From: Alcanivorax sp. S6407
GTDB lineage: Bacteria; Pseudomonadota; Gammaproteobacteria; Pseudomonadales; Alcanivoracaceae
DNA: 64,000 nucleotides
Direction: 5' to 3'
NCBI RefSeq assembly: GCF_023016115.1
Contig: NZ_JALKBH010000002.1
Span: 1,078,624 to 1,142,623 of the forward strand
This document shows positions 1-8,211 of the stretch, piece by piece (the stretch's first letter is position 1; every line of letters begins with the position of its first letter). Both the position numbers and the translations under genes were made by a program. The notes under the pieces were generated by a model. It worked only from the letters and a program-made list of their open reading frames with translations, was not told the origin of the DNA and did not search any database.

Positions 1-666
1 GCGACACAGCTCCAGTTCATCCTCCAGCGAGGCCTCACTGCCCGTGCTTTTCAGGCTGGCCCGGAATAATACGGAGAGATCTTCCACTACCTGTTCAGCA
101 GCGTCCGGATCCACCGCGATCAGGCTGGAAATGATATTCATGGAATTAAACAGAAAATGGGGACGAATCCGCGACTGTAGCGCCTGAATCCGGGACTGCA
201 GTTCGGCCTGGCCCTTTGCCCGCAGCTGTTCCTGCACATAGAAATAACGCATGACCAGGCCAGCAATGATGGCGGCAATCAGGCCGTTGACGAAAGTCGT
301 GGCATTGACCAGAGACACCACTGGCAGAATTCCCTGCACCCAGCCCATCACCGCTGCCGCGATGACGCTGAAGATCAGGGTATCCACGACCACCAGCAGT
401 ACCACGGCCACGGCAGCCCAGTTGGAGGGCAGACGATTGAGGCGAAAGCGCAGCTGACACACCAGTGCCGCCGATGTCAGCCCCACCCATTGCACGAACA
501 GGGACGTGGTGGCGAGCCGGGCCAGGCTGAAATCGTCGTAGTAGGTGGCTACCAGGGTGACGACCATGGCCAGCAATTCTGCCACCACCACCACCACCAG
601 CACGGCACGGGCGCTACATAGATCCGGCAGAAAGCTCGAGGAGGGCTGCTCTTCCATGGCCGCCAT
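1..666 (-). CDS. algZ: LytS/AlgZ-type sensor histidine kinase, partial (C-terminus off the left edge)
   Basis: I translated the minus strand from an ATG at 666, preceded by AAGGAG with a 5-nt gap. The frame is open to the window edge, giving 222 codons. The N-terminal ~140 residues contain several hydrophobic stretches, and then comes RPHFLFNSMN, the signature of the His_kinase family (PF06580), with the phospho-acceptor His at about residue 170. The C-terminal ATPase domain lies outside the window. Kinases of this family (LytS, YehU, AlgZ/FimS) pair with LytTR response regulators. In Pseudomonas algZ/fimS lies divergent from argH, as here, so AlgZ is the likely orthologue. The symbol rests on synteny and one motif. 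Confidence 0.85.
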   Translation of the reverse strand, partial: MAAMEEQPSSSFLPDLCSARAVLVVVVVAELLAMVVTLVATYYDDFSLARLATTSLFVQWVGLTSAALVCQLRFRLNRLPSNWAAVAVVLLVVVDTLIFSVIAAAVMGWVQGILPVVSLVNATTFVNGLIAAIIAGLVMRYFYVQEQLRAKGQAELQSRIQALQSRIRPHFLFNSMNIISSLIAVDPDAAEQVVEDLSVLFRASLKSTGSEASLEDELELCR

Positions 667-779
667 TCCGGCTCCTTATCGGTATAAATTACGAGTCTTC
701 AGACACTTATACCTGAACATGGCGTCAGCCCCAAGGGATAGTTATAAGGCGGCTGAACCGGTTCACGGAATCCCTGTCT

Positions 780-804
780 GCACGCAGTTATTCAGAGGTT
801 CCCT
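780..804. repeat. Solo relic of the MITE terminal inverted repeat
   Basis: This 25-nt stretch matches the terminal inverted repeat of the element at 7460-7727 at 22 of 25 positions (left end) or 21 of 25 (right end). The shared core is GTTATTCAGAG. No partner end is visible nearby, so it looks like a leftover of an excised or decayed copy. Confidence 0.55.
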
Positions 805-819
805 CGTCCCTGCTATACT
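791..819 (+). promoter_or_regulatory. Candidate sigma-70 promoter of argH
   Basis: TATACT (814-819), preceded by TG as in an extended -10, lies 17 nt after TTCAGA (791-796, 4 of 6 to consensus). The -35 falls inside the relic terminal repeat. The argH start codon follows 37 nt after the -10. Confidence 0.5.
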
Positions 820-856
820 GCGCGCCCGCAATTCCGGCTTTAGATGAGCAAGAACG

Positions 857-2260
857 ATGACTGACAAGCAGCAGAACAAACTCTGGGGCGGCCGCTTCAG
901 CGAATCCACCGACCAGTTCGTGCAGGAATTCACCGCCAGCGTGAATTTTGACCAGCGCATGTACCGTCAGGACATCTTCGGCTCCCAGGCCCACGCCACC
1001 ATGCTGGCAGAAGTGGGCGTACTCACCGAGGAGGAACGCGACGCCATCATCAATGGCCTGGCGGAAATCCAGAAAGAGATCGAAGCCGGCGAATTCCAGT
1101 GGTCTGTGGCCCTGGAAGACGTGCACATGAACATCGAGGCACGCCTCACCGACAAGATCGGCATCACTGGCAAGAAACTGCACACCGGCCGTAGCCGTAA
1201 CGACCAGGTGGCCACCGACATCCGCCTGTGGCTGCGCGATGAAATGCTGATCATGGAAGAGCAGTACCTGTACCTGATGCAGGGCCTGCTCAACCTGGCC
1301 GAGCGCGAAGCCGCCACCATCATGCCCGGCTTTACCCACCTTCAGACCGCCCAGCCGGTGACCTTTGGCCACCATCTGCTGGCCTGGTTCGAAATGCTCA
1401 AGCGCGACCGCGAGCGTCTGCTGGACGCCAAGAAGCGTGTTAATCGCATGCCGCTGGGCTCGGCCGCCTTGGCCGGCACCACCTACCCGATCAACCGGGA
1501 GCGCACCTGTGAGCTGCTCGGCTTCGACGGTGTCTGCGAAAACTCCCTGGATGCGGTGAGCGACCGTGACTTTGCCATCGAGTTCTGCGCCCTGGCCGCC
1601 CTGTCCATGACTCACCTCTCCCGGATCAGTGAAGAGCTGGTGCTGTGGACCAGCGCCCAGTTCAACTTCATCAACCTGCCCGACCGCTTCTGTACCGGCA
1701 GCTCCATCATGCCGCAGAAGAAGAACCCGGACGTGCCGGAGCTGGTACGCGGCAAGACCGGTCGCGTCAACGGCCACCTGATCAGCCTGTTGACCCTGAT
1801 GAAAAGCCAGCCGCTGGCCTACAACAAGGACAATCAGGAAGACAAGGAGCCGCTGTACGACGCCGTGGACACCCTCAAGGGCAGCCTGCGCGCCTTCGGC
1901 GACATGATCCCGGCCCTGGAGCCCAACCGCGAAGTAATGCGCGAAGCGGCCCGTCGTGGTTTCGCCACCGCCACCGACCTGGCCGATTACCTGGTGCGCA
2001 AGGGCATCGCCTTCCGTGACTCCCACGAGATCGTCGGCAAGGCCGTGGCCTACGGCGTAGAGAAGAAAAAGGACCTTGGCGACATGTCCCTGTCCGAACT
2101 CAAGCAGTTCAGTGACCAGATCGACGATGACGTGTTCGAGGTACTGACCCTGGAAGGCTCCGTGAGCGCCCGTAACCATATCGGCGGCACCGCCCCCGAT
2201 CAGGTTCGCGCCGCCGTTGCCCGCGCCCGCGAAGCGCTGGACAATACCGGCAACGCCTAA
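857..2260 (+). CDS. argH: Argininosuccinate lyase
   Basis: The 467-residue protein cleaves argininosuccinate to arginine and fumarate, the last step of arginine synthesis, in the cytoplasm as a homotetramer. It begins with the typical LWGGRF segment. It carries the flexible signature loop [12 protein letters not shown] (about residues 281-292), which holds the catalytic serine, and the conserved HTGRSRNDQ motif near residue 110. Length matches the family (about 460). The gene stands alone after a candidate promoter at 791-819, is divergent from the algZ-like kinase, and is followed after 60 nt by lptM and lysA on the same strand, so some readthrough into the lysine gene is possible. Confidence 0.98.
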   Translation: MTDKQQNKLWGGRFSESTDQFVQEFTASVNFDQRMYRQDIFGSQAHATMLAEVGVLTEEERDAIINGLAEIQKEIEAGEFQWSVALEDVHMNIEARLTDKIGITGKKLHTGRSRNDQVATDIRLWLRDEMLIMEEQYLYLMQGLLNLAEREAATIMPGFTHLQTAQPVTFGHHLLAWFEMLKRDRERLLDAKKRVNRMPLGSAALAGTTYPINRERTCELLGFDGVCENSLDAVSDRDFAIEFCALAALSMTHLSRISEELVLWTSAQFNFINLPDRFCTGSSIMPQKKNPDVPELVRGKTGRVNGHLISLLTLMKSQPLAYNKDNQEDKEPLYDAVDTLKGSLRAFGDMIPALEPNREVMREAARRGFATATDLADYLVRKGIAFRDSHEIVGKAVAYGVEKKKDLGDMSLSELKQFSDQIDDDVFEVLTLEGSVSARNHIGGTAPDQVRAAVARAREALDNTGNA

Positions 2261-2320
2261 GCCATCATTCCCTGGCGGTCTCGCACAGCGGGCACCGCCA
2301 GCCAACGCCGGAGTCCGACA

Positions 2321-2476
2321 ATGCGTCTTTCCGCCCTCTGCCTGCTTGCTCTTCTTGCCGGATGTGGCCAGAAAGGCCCGCTGTATTATGCCCCGGACGA
2401 GCCCGAACAGCCGGCCGCCAGCCAACCGGCCCCCAACACCGCTGACGACGCTCAGCAAGACGACGAACAGGACTGA
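2321..2476 (+). CDS. lptM: Small lipoprotein LptM (YifL family)
   Basis: This 51-codon gene encodes a signal peptide ending in the lipobox LLAGC, with the modified Cys at position 15. A GQKGPLYY segment follows directly, the hallmark of the YifL/LptM family, and then an acidic Pro/Gln-rich tail. In E. coli LptM binds the LptD/LptE lipopolysaccharide translocon in the outer membrane and aids its maturation; the same role is inferred here. Its place immediately upstream of lysA (2-nt gap) is the usual context. The gene is complete despite its small size. Confidence 0.92.
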   Translation: MRLSALCLLALLAGCGQKGPLYYAPDEPEQPAASQPAPNTADDAQQDDEQD

Positions 2477-2478
2477 TC

Positions 2479-3720
2479 ATGGATCCCTTTCAGTACCGCG
2501 ACGGCCAGCTTTTTGCCGAAGAACTGCCCATAGAACAACTGGCAGACCGCTTTGGCACACCTCTGTACCTCTATTCCCGCGCCGCCCTGGAACGCCACTA
2601 TCAAGCCTTCGATGAGGCCTTTGGCGAGCACCCGCATCAAGTCTGCTATGCGGTAAAGGCCAACTCCAACCTGGCAGTACTGAATGTACTGGCCCGTCAG
2701 GGAGCCGGGTTCGATATCGTCTCCGGTGGCGAGCTGGAGCGGGTACTGCGTGCCGGTGGTGATCCGGACAAGATCGTATTCTCCGGCGTCGGCAAGACTG
2801 CCGCCGAGATGGCCGCCGCCCTGAAAGCCGGCATCCACTGTTTCAACGTGGAATCCGCCGCCGAGCTGGAACTGCTCAACCTGGTAGCCGGCGAGCTGGA
2901 CATGGAAGCGCCCATTGCCATCCGGGTAAACCCGGACGTGGACGCCCAGACCCACCCCTATATTTCCACCGGCCTGAAAGACAACAAGTTCGGTGTGGAC
3001 ATCGAGAAGGCCCCGGCCCTCTATCAACGCGCCCACGAGATGCCGCATATCCGCATTCTCGGCATCGATTGCCACATTGGCAGCCAGCTCACCAGCCTGT
3101 CACCGTTCGAAGATGCGCTGGAGCGCGTTCTCAAGCTGCTGGGCACCCTTCAGCAGCACGGCATCGAGATCCATCACCTGGATCTGGGGGGCGGCCTCGG
3201 CGTGACCTATGACGAAGAAACACCCCCAGATCGCGCGGCCTATGTGCAGGCCCTGCTCAAGCACATTCCCGGCGACCTGCCGGTGCACATCGAGCCCGGC
3301 CGCTCTATTGCCGCCAACGCGGGGCTGTTCATTACCCAGGTGCTTTTCCTGAAGCCCACCGAGCACAAGAACTTCGCCATCGTCGACGGCGCCATGAACG
3401 ATCTGATCCGGCCGAGCCTGTATTCCGCCTGGCAGAACATCGTGCCAGTGAAGCCCCACGATGCGGATTGCCGTACCTGGGATATCGTTGGCCCGGTGTG
3501 TGAAACCGGCGACTTCCTTGGCAAGGATCGCGCCCTGTCCCTGGAAACCGGCGACCTGCTCGCCGTCCGCAGCGCTGGCGCCTACGGTTTTGCCATGGCC
3601 AGCAACTACAACAGCCGTAACCGCCCCGCGGAAATCATGGTGGATGGTGATCAGGCCTTTGTGGTGCGTCAGCGGGAAACCTTTGACGAGCAGCTCAAGC
3701 TGGAATCGGTTTTGCCGTAA
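2479..3720 (+). CDS. lysA: Diaminopimelate decarboxylase
   Basis: The 413-residue PLP enzyme decarboxylates meso-diaminopimelate to L-lysine in the cytoplasm. The N-terminal alanine-racemase-like barrel carries YAVKANSN, with the PLP lysine at residue 60. HIGSQ and the glycine-rich GGGLG phosphate-binding motif follow. Near the C-terminus are EPGRS and the conserved cysteine of GPVCETGDFL. It starts 2 nt after lptM, so the two are probably cotranscribed. It belongs with dapF (9249), which makes the meso-diaminopimelate substrate, although the two genes are separated here by a block of unrelated genes. A hairpin terminator follows at 3788. Confidence 0.97.
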   Translation: MDPFQYRDGQLFAEELPIEQLADRFGTPLYLYSRAALERHYQAFDEAFGEHPHQVCYAVKANSNLAVLNVLARQGAGFDIVSGGELERVLRAGGDPDKIVFSGVGKTAAEMAAALKAGIHCFNVESAAELELLNLVAGELDMEAPIAIRVNPDVDAQTHPYISTGLKDNKFGVDIEKAPALYQRAHEMPHIRILGIDCHIGSQLTSLSPFEDALERVLKLLGTLQQHGIEIHHLDLGGGLGVTYDEETPPDRAAYVQALLKHIPGDLPVHIEPGRSIAANAGLFITQVLFLKPTEHKNFAIVDGAMNDLIRPSLYSAWQNIVPVKPHDADCRTWDIVGPVCETGDFLGKDRALSLETGDLLAVRSAGAYGFAMASNYNSRNRPAEIMVDGDQAFVVRQRETFDEQLKLESVLP

Positions 3721-3787
3721 AAACGCAACACGCTGCATGCTTCACGCTACAACGCGGAAAAGTTGCTGTTTAAGCGAAAACGCAGGA

Positions 3788-3819
3788 GGCCGCGCCCGGA
3801 TGTTGGGTGCGGCCTTTTT
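3788..3819 (+). terminator. Rho-independent terminator after lysA
   Basis: A 10-bp stem (GGCCGCGCCC with GGGTGCGGCC, one G-T pair) and a 7-nt loop are followed by five T residues. It is preceded by a short run of ACGCAACACGC-like words (3724-3757). The same GC core recurs at 55545 and 57900. Confidence 0.85.
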
Positions 3820-3900
3820 GCTTTCTGATGCCCCTCGCGTGGCAGTCAAACCTTGTCGTTTTGTGTTTAACTGGGCGCATCGTCACGAGCGTCCCCGGCC

Positions 3901-4887
3901 ATGACTCGACATCTTTTGCTGTTTTTTTTCATTACCACCCTCGCCATGCCGGCCCGGGCTGCGACGCCGCTGGACAGGGCCATCCGTCTCGGTCTGGCGG
4001 AAAGCTATGTGACCGCCCTGCTGCTCACAGGTGGTAATGCAGTCCGCTTTGGCTTCTGGGACTTCAATCCCAATGATTTTGTCGGCCTGGAAGATGAACA
4101 GCTGGGAACACTGGAAGCCCAGGAGCTTCGACAACAGATCAGCACCCTTTCTCTGCCCTGGAGCTGGAAAACCCCCATTGGTGAGCACAGCAACACCTTG
4201 GTACTGGGCGCCAAAGCCGCCTACCTGGGCGAGAAGCAGGAAACCAAAATTATCCCCACCGGTAACGGTACCGATGATGTGATCGACAGCTCAGTCACCA
4301 CGCTTTCTCTCGGTGGCGAGCTGCGCCATCGGAGCAACGATTACCTGCGTCTGGATGCCGGCCTCAACCTGCACCTGCAGCGCTACCGCAACAAAACTGA
4401 CTTCAACACCCTGGAGTCACAGGCGCTGGCGCCGTTCCTTGATGGTCTGATTACCAACTATTCCGCCAAGGCCTGGCAGGCCGAACCCCACCTGCGCGCC
4501 ACCTGGTTTGTGGGAGGCCGCGACAGCGAAGTGAAACTGATCAGCGAAATCCACTATATGCGCGGGCGCACTTTCGACACCGGGGAAACTGCCCATGAGG
4601 TTCAGCCGGAAGCCTGGTACTGGTCCAATGGAGTACGCTGGCGCAGCCCGATTCTGACCCGGCTGATGCGTGGCCAGAACGTATGGATGCAGGCATCACG
4701 CTACGATCTGGGTGCTGACCTGGATGAACCGCTGGGCAATCATTACTACTACGAGGCGGGCATCGGCTGGCTGGTGGATATCCCCGAGCGCATTCCCTTT
4801 GTCAGAAATGTAGGCATCGGCATCAATCTGAATTACGGCAGCGTACTGCGCGGCGGCACCCTGGTGCTGCTGTTCAACGAAGACTGA
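3901..4887 (+). CDS. Putative outer-membrane beta-barrel protein
   Basis: The 328-residue protein begins with a clear Sec signal peptide (residues 1-20, ending ARA). The rest has alternating polar/hydrophobic segments rich in Tyr, Trp and Gly, typical of a transmembrane beta-barrel, without long hydrophobic helices. The pattern resembles the small solitary autotransporter-barrel family (Omp_AT); this is an impression, not a proven match. Its function is unknown. A second predicted outer-membrane protein follows at 4954, 66 nt downstream, so the pair may be one transcription unit. The terminator at 3788 separates it from lysA. Confidence 0.65.
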   Translation: MTRHLLLFFFITTLAMPARAATPLDRAIRLGLAESYVTALLLTGGNAVRFGFWDFNPNDFVGLEDEQLGTLEAQELRQQISTLSLPWSWKTPIGEHSNTLVLGAKAAYLGEKQETKIIPTGNGTDDVIDSSVTTLSLGGELRHRSNDYLRLDAGLNLHLQRYRNKTDFNTLESQALAPFLDGLITNYSAKAWQAEPHLRATWFVGGRDSEVKLISEIHYMRGRTFDTGETAHEVQPEAWYWSNGVRWRSPILTRLMRGQNVWMQASRYDLGADLDEPLGNHYYYEAGIGWLVDIPERIPFVRNVGIGINLNYGSVLRGGTLVLLFNED

Positions 4888-4953
4888 TCTTCACGTGGCA
4901 GCTCCAGGGAATTTCTCTACACTGTTTTTTTGACGGAACAGAAAGGTAGCAGC

Positions 4954-5754
4954 ATGAGCATGAAAAAGATGGCCAAGGGACTTGGTGCCATGACCCTCAC
5001 AACCCTGTCACTGACGCTGCCCGGGCTCAGTCATGCTGAAGGCTCAGCCGCCGCCCAGGCCAACAACCCGCTGGCCGACATCAAGGCCTTCAACGTTCAG
5101 AATTATTACATCGGCGAACTGACCGACACGGACGAGGATGCCAACCAGATGGTGCTGCGCTATGCCCAGCCCTTCTCCCTGGGTGACAGCGACTGGCTGA
5201 TGCGCGCCTCCCTGCCCATCAACACCTTCCCCACCGGGATGCGTGGCGCCCACCAGACCGGCGTGGGTGATGCGGATATCTTTGCGGCCTACCTGATGGA
5301 TACCGGCAACCCGGCCATCAGCTTCGGGGTCGGGCCACAACTGGTGGCCCCCACCGCCTCTGACGATGCGCTCGGCAATGAACAGTGGCAGGCCGGTGTC
5401 GCCAACGTCTACTTCAACGCCACCTCGGCCAAATACCAGTACGGCTACCTGCTGATCTACCGTGGCGGCATTGGCGATACCAACGGCCGGTCGCGGGTCA
5501 GCCTGGCCGCCATGCAGCCGTTCTTCTTCTATCAGCTGGAAGATGGCTGGTACACCGGCACCGCCCCGCTGTGGAACTATGACTTCCAGTCCGACAACTA
5601 CAGCGTCCCGGTGGGCGCCCGCCTCGGCAAGGTGCTGAAGGCCAACAAGACCGTGTTCAACGTGTTCATGGAACCGCAGGTCTCCATCGCCGACCGCGGC
5701 CCCGGCCAGCCGGAGTGGCAGCTGTTCTTTGCAGTGAATATGCAGTTTATGTAG
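4954..5754 (+). CDS. Putative outer-membrane channel/transporter-like protein
   Basis: A 266-residue protein from the ATG at 4954, which has AAAGG about 7 nt upstream; a TTG at 4930 is also in frame but lacks such a site. A signal peptide ends at about residue 29 (SHAEG). The mature part has many short amphipathic strands, an aromatic-rich C-terminal half and a terminal Met-Gln-Phe-Met. It resembles the broad MetA-pathway/transporter barrel group found in hydrocarbon degraders, but no substrate can be assigned. It converges on nhaC with a bidirectional terminator between. Confidence 0.6.
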   Translation: MSMKKMAKGLGAMTLTTLSLTLPGLSHAEGSAAAQANNPLADIKAFNVQNYYIGELTDTDEDANQMVLRYAQPFSLGDSDWLMRASLPINTFPTGMRGAHQTGVGDADIFAAYLMDTGNPAISFGVGPQLVAPTASDDALGNEQWQAGVANVYFNATSAKYQYGYLLIYRGGIGDTNGRSRVSLAAMQPFFFYQLEDGWYTGTAPLWNYDFQSDNYSVPVGARLGKVLKANKTVFNVFMEPQVSIADRGPGQPEWQLFFAVNMQFM

Positions 5755-5796
5755 GAGACGCGGCACGCTTCACGCAACAGGCAACACGCCAAAAGC

Positions 5797-5832
5797 AAAA
5801 AGGCCCGCCCGGGTTTCCGGGCGGGCCTTTTT
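5797..5832. terminator. Bidirectional intrinsic terminator
   Basis: A perfect inverted repeat (GGCCCGCCCGG with CCGGGCGGGCC, 4-nt loop) is flanked by A5 on the left and T5 on the right, so it can end transcription from both sides. It sits between the convergent genes at 4954-5754 and nhaC. A run of ACGCAACACGC-type words (5757-5789) precedes it. Confidence 0.9.
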
Positions 5833-5865
5833 GTTTGAAGACCTATCTGCGCAGCTCTTACGGTA

Positions 5866-7329
5866 TCAGGCTGAGGTTTTTTGTGGGAGGCTCAAACGCA
5901 GCACCTTGATGCCCAGCCAGGCATAGGCCAGTGCCAGCACGGGATTGATCAGGTTGAAGAAAGCAAAGAAGAGATAGTCGGTCACCGGTACCAGCAGCAC
6001 GGACTGCATGTAGGCACCGCAGGTATTCCAGGGAATCAGCGGGCTGGTGATGGTGCCGCCGTCTTCCAGGGCGCGGGACAGATTCACCGGCGCCAGCCCC
6101 TGGCGCTCATATTCCTCGCGGAACATGCGCCCGGGCATGATGATGGAGATGTACTGGTCGGCAGTGAGGATATTGCTGCCGAAGCAGGTCCCCAGGGTCG
6201 CGGTGATCAGACCCGCCGCGCCCTTTACCATCCCCAGCAGCCCCTCGATCAGGCGCGCCAGCAAGCCCGCCTTTTCCATCACCGCACCAAACGCCATGGC
6301 GCACATGATCAGCCACACCGTGTTCATCATGGAGGCCATGCCACCGCCGGAGAGCAGATCGTTGAGCGCGGCATCGCCGGCATCCACGCTGACCCCGGCG
6401 AAGAAGGTCTGCCAGATCACTTGCAGGGTCAGCGTCCAGTCCGGGTTTTCGACGCCGGCCTGCACCGCAATGGCATCCGGCTGGAACAACAAGGCCCAGA
6501 CACCTCCCACCAGCGCACCGATGAAGATGGCGGGTAGCGCCGGCATGCGCTTGAGCGCCATGAACAGCAGCAGCCCCAGCGGAACCAGATGAATAATGGA
6601 AATATGGAACTGGCTTTCCAGACCCGCCAACAGGGGCGCAATGCGATCCTCCCCGGTGTCAGGAATATCCGTGTTAAGCCCCATCACCAGAAAGATCAGC
6701 AGGGCAATCACGATGGACGGCACCGTGGTCCACAGCATCAAGCGAATATGTTCGAACAGTTCAGAACCGGCCACCGCCGGCGCCAGGTTGGTGGTTTCGG
6801 AGAGCGGGGAAATCTTGTCGCCGAAATAGGCACCGGACACCACCGCCCCCGCTGCCACCGGCAGGGAGAGCCCGAGACCACTGGCGACCCCGATCAGCGC
6901 CACCCCCACCGTCGCCGCCACCGTCCAGCTGGAGCCGATGCTGAGGGCGATCACCGCACAGATCAGACAGGCCGCCGCGTAGAACAGCGACGGGTTCATC
7001 AACTCCAGCCCGAAGTAGATCAGCGACGGTACGATGCCGGCCAATCGCCAGGTGCCGATCAGGGCTCCCACCATCAGCAGAATCAGGATGGCCCCCAACG
7101 CCACCGAGATCCCCCGCACCATGGCGGTTTCAATTTCCCGCCAGGTGAGGCCATTCTTGAGACCGATCAGGGAGGCCAGGCCCGCACAGAACAACAGGGC
7201 AATCTGGTTGGGGCCGTAGGAGGCATCATCACCGTATAAATACACCGCTGCCGCCAGCAGGCTGATCAATACCAGGATCGGGAACAGGGCATCGACTAAG
7301 GAGGGACGGCGAATTCGGGTCTCGGTCAT
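5866..7329 (-). CDS. nhaC: NhaC-family Na+/H+ antiporter
   Basis: A 487-residue inner-membrane protein with roughly 11-12 hydrophobic helices. Family features include SGAYFGDKISPLSETTN, which has the conserved Asp and polar residues of the ion pathway, and GSNILTADQY and SPLIPWNTCG in the C-terminal half. NhaC proteins exchange Na+ for H+ and support salt and pH tolerance, which suits a marine organism; some relatives exchange malate/lactate instead. The gene is on the minus strand downstream of the GNAT gene, with a MITE-like element and a structured leader in between. Its promoter is therefore unclear. Confidence 0.9.
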   Translation of the reverse strand: MTETRIRRPSLVDALFPILVLISLLAAAVYLYGDDASYGPNQIALLFCAGLASLIGLKNGLTWREIETAMVRGISVALGAILILLMVGALIGTWRLAGIVPSLIYFGLELMNPSLFYAAACLICAVIALSIGSSWTVAATVGVALIGVASGLGLSLPVAAGAVVSGAYFGDKISPLSETTNLAPAVAGSELFEHIRLMLWTTVPSIVIALLIFLVMGLNTDIPDTGEDRIAPLLAGLESQFHISIIHLVPLGLLLFMALKRMPALPAIFIGALVGGVWALLFQPDAIAVQAGVENPDWTLTLQVIWQTFFAGVSVDAGDAALNDLLSGGGMASMMNTVWLIMCAMAFGAVMEKAGLLARLIEGLLGMVKGAAGLITATLGTCFGSNILTADQYISIIMPGRMFREEYERQGLAPVNLSRALEDGGTITSPLIPWNTCGAYMQSVLLVPVTDYLFFAFFNLINPVLALAYAWLGIKVLRLSLPQKTSA

Positions 7330-7344
7330 GACGGCAGGATCCGG

Positions 7345-7427
7345 AAAAAGAGCTTTCAGTTATACGCCCCGCAGAGCGAGTAAGCACTTACGGTAACGCT
7401 GAAAGCGGCGCAGTCTACCAGCGCCGC
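7345..7427 (-). promoter_or_regulatory. Structured 5' leader of nhaC, candidate attenuator or riboswitch
   Basis: Read on the minus strand, a 7-bp perfect stem (GCGGCGC with GCGCCGC, 7405-7427) is followed by an 8-bp stem (GCTTTCAG at 7399-7406 with CTGAAAGC at 7352-7359) and then TCTTTTT (7351-7345). The second stem encloses a small GTAAG/CTTAC hairpin. A stem followed by a T-run 16 nt before the start codon looks like a terminator or anti-terminator switch. I could not match it to a known riboswitch class. Confidence 0.4.
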
Positions 7428-7459
7428 AGGCGCCATGCAGCGCCAGCCGTCGGCGCGTT

Positions 7460-7727
7460 AGGGAGCCTCTGAATAACTCCTTGCGTACTCAGCGTGGCCT
7501 GGAGCGTGCAGCTGTTGTGTCTTGTCTCGATGGTCAGGGTGGTTCCCTTTCCGAGAGACAAGGCGCAGCAGATGGGCGCTCCAGGCCCCGCCCTCCGGGT
7601 CTTCCAGGCTGATCCACACTCGTTGTTGCACTTTCTCGACAGGCAACCAGCATGCCTTCAAAAGTGCGCCTAGATTGTGAATCAGCCTAAAAGACTGAGC
7701 ATGCAAGGAGTTATTCAGAGACTCCCT
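7460..7727. mobile_element. MITE-like nonautonomous element, 268 bp
   Basis: The ends are 25-nt inverted repeats with one mismatch: 7460-7484 begins AGGGAGCCTCTGAATAAC, and 7703-7727 is its reverse complement apart from one base. The interior (about 218 nt) has no recognisable transposase. No direct target duplication is evident. The ends look like those of insertion sequences, so this may be a deleted derivative moved by a transposase elsewhere; I cannot assign the family. It lies over the 3' end of the GNAT gene and just upstream of the nhaC leader. A third copy of the end occurs alone at 780-804. Confidence 0.7.
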
Positions 7728-8211
7728 GGCTCGCCGTTCGGGCCAGCGCCTGCAGGGCTTCACCTTCCAGGCGGTAACGCACCCACTCGGATTGGGCCTG
7801 AGCCCCCAAGCTCTCATAGAACTGGATCGCTGGCGTGTTCCAGTCCAGCACACTCCATTCGAAGCGACCACAATCACGCTCTACCGCGATGGCTGCCAGC
7901 CGGGCCAGCAGCGACTTGCCAATGCCGGCACCACGCTGCTCGGGCTCGACAAACAGATCTTCCAGATACAGGCCGTTGCGCCCCTGCCAGGTGGAATAAT
8001 TGAAGAAGTAGATCGCCATGCCGACCAGACGTCCATCCTGCTCAGCGACGATGGCATGGGCGGTGGCGCCGGGATCAAACAAGGTGGAAGCCAGCTGCGC
8101 TGCATCGGTTTCGACCTGGTCTTCCGCTTTCTCATAGCGTGCCAGCTCACGAATCAGACGCAGCAGCTCGGCGGCATCCTCGCGGCGGGCCGCTCTCAAC
8201 ACCGCACTCAT
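7711..8211 (-). CDS. GNAT-family N-acetyltransferase
   Basis: A 166-residue protein with the GNAT fold. Motif A is EPEQRGAGIGKSLL (about residues 89-102), the acetyl-CoA pyrophosphate loop, followed by WNTPAIQFYESLGA, the B motif. Overall it resembles diamine (SAT1-like) acetyltransferases, so an amine substrate is possible but unproven. Its ATG overlaps the rlmJ stop codon by 4 nt, indicating translational coupling. The last residues (SQGVSE and the TAA) are encoded by the end of the MITE-like element at 7460-7727, so the native C-terminus was replaced on insertion. The conserved core is intact and the enzyme is probably active. Confidence 0.85.
   Translation of the reverse strand: MSAVLRAARREDAAELLRLIRELARYEKAEDQVETDAAQLASTLFDPGATAHAIVAEQDGRLVGMAIYFFNYSTWQGRNGLYLEDLFVEPEQRGAGIGKSLLARLAAIAVERDCGRFEWSVLDWNTPAIQFYESLGAQAQSEWVRYRLEGEALQALARTASQGVSE

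Noticed and set aside
788-2458. Long minus-strand open frame opposite argH
   Set aside because: It is the antisense shadow of a clearly conserved argH; it has low-complexity Gly/Val/Gln composition and no family signature.
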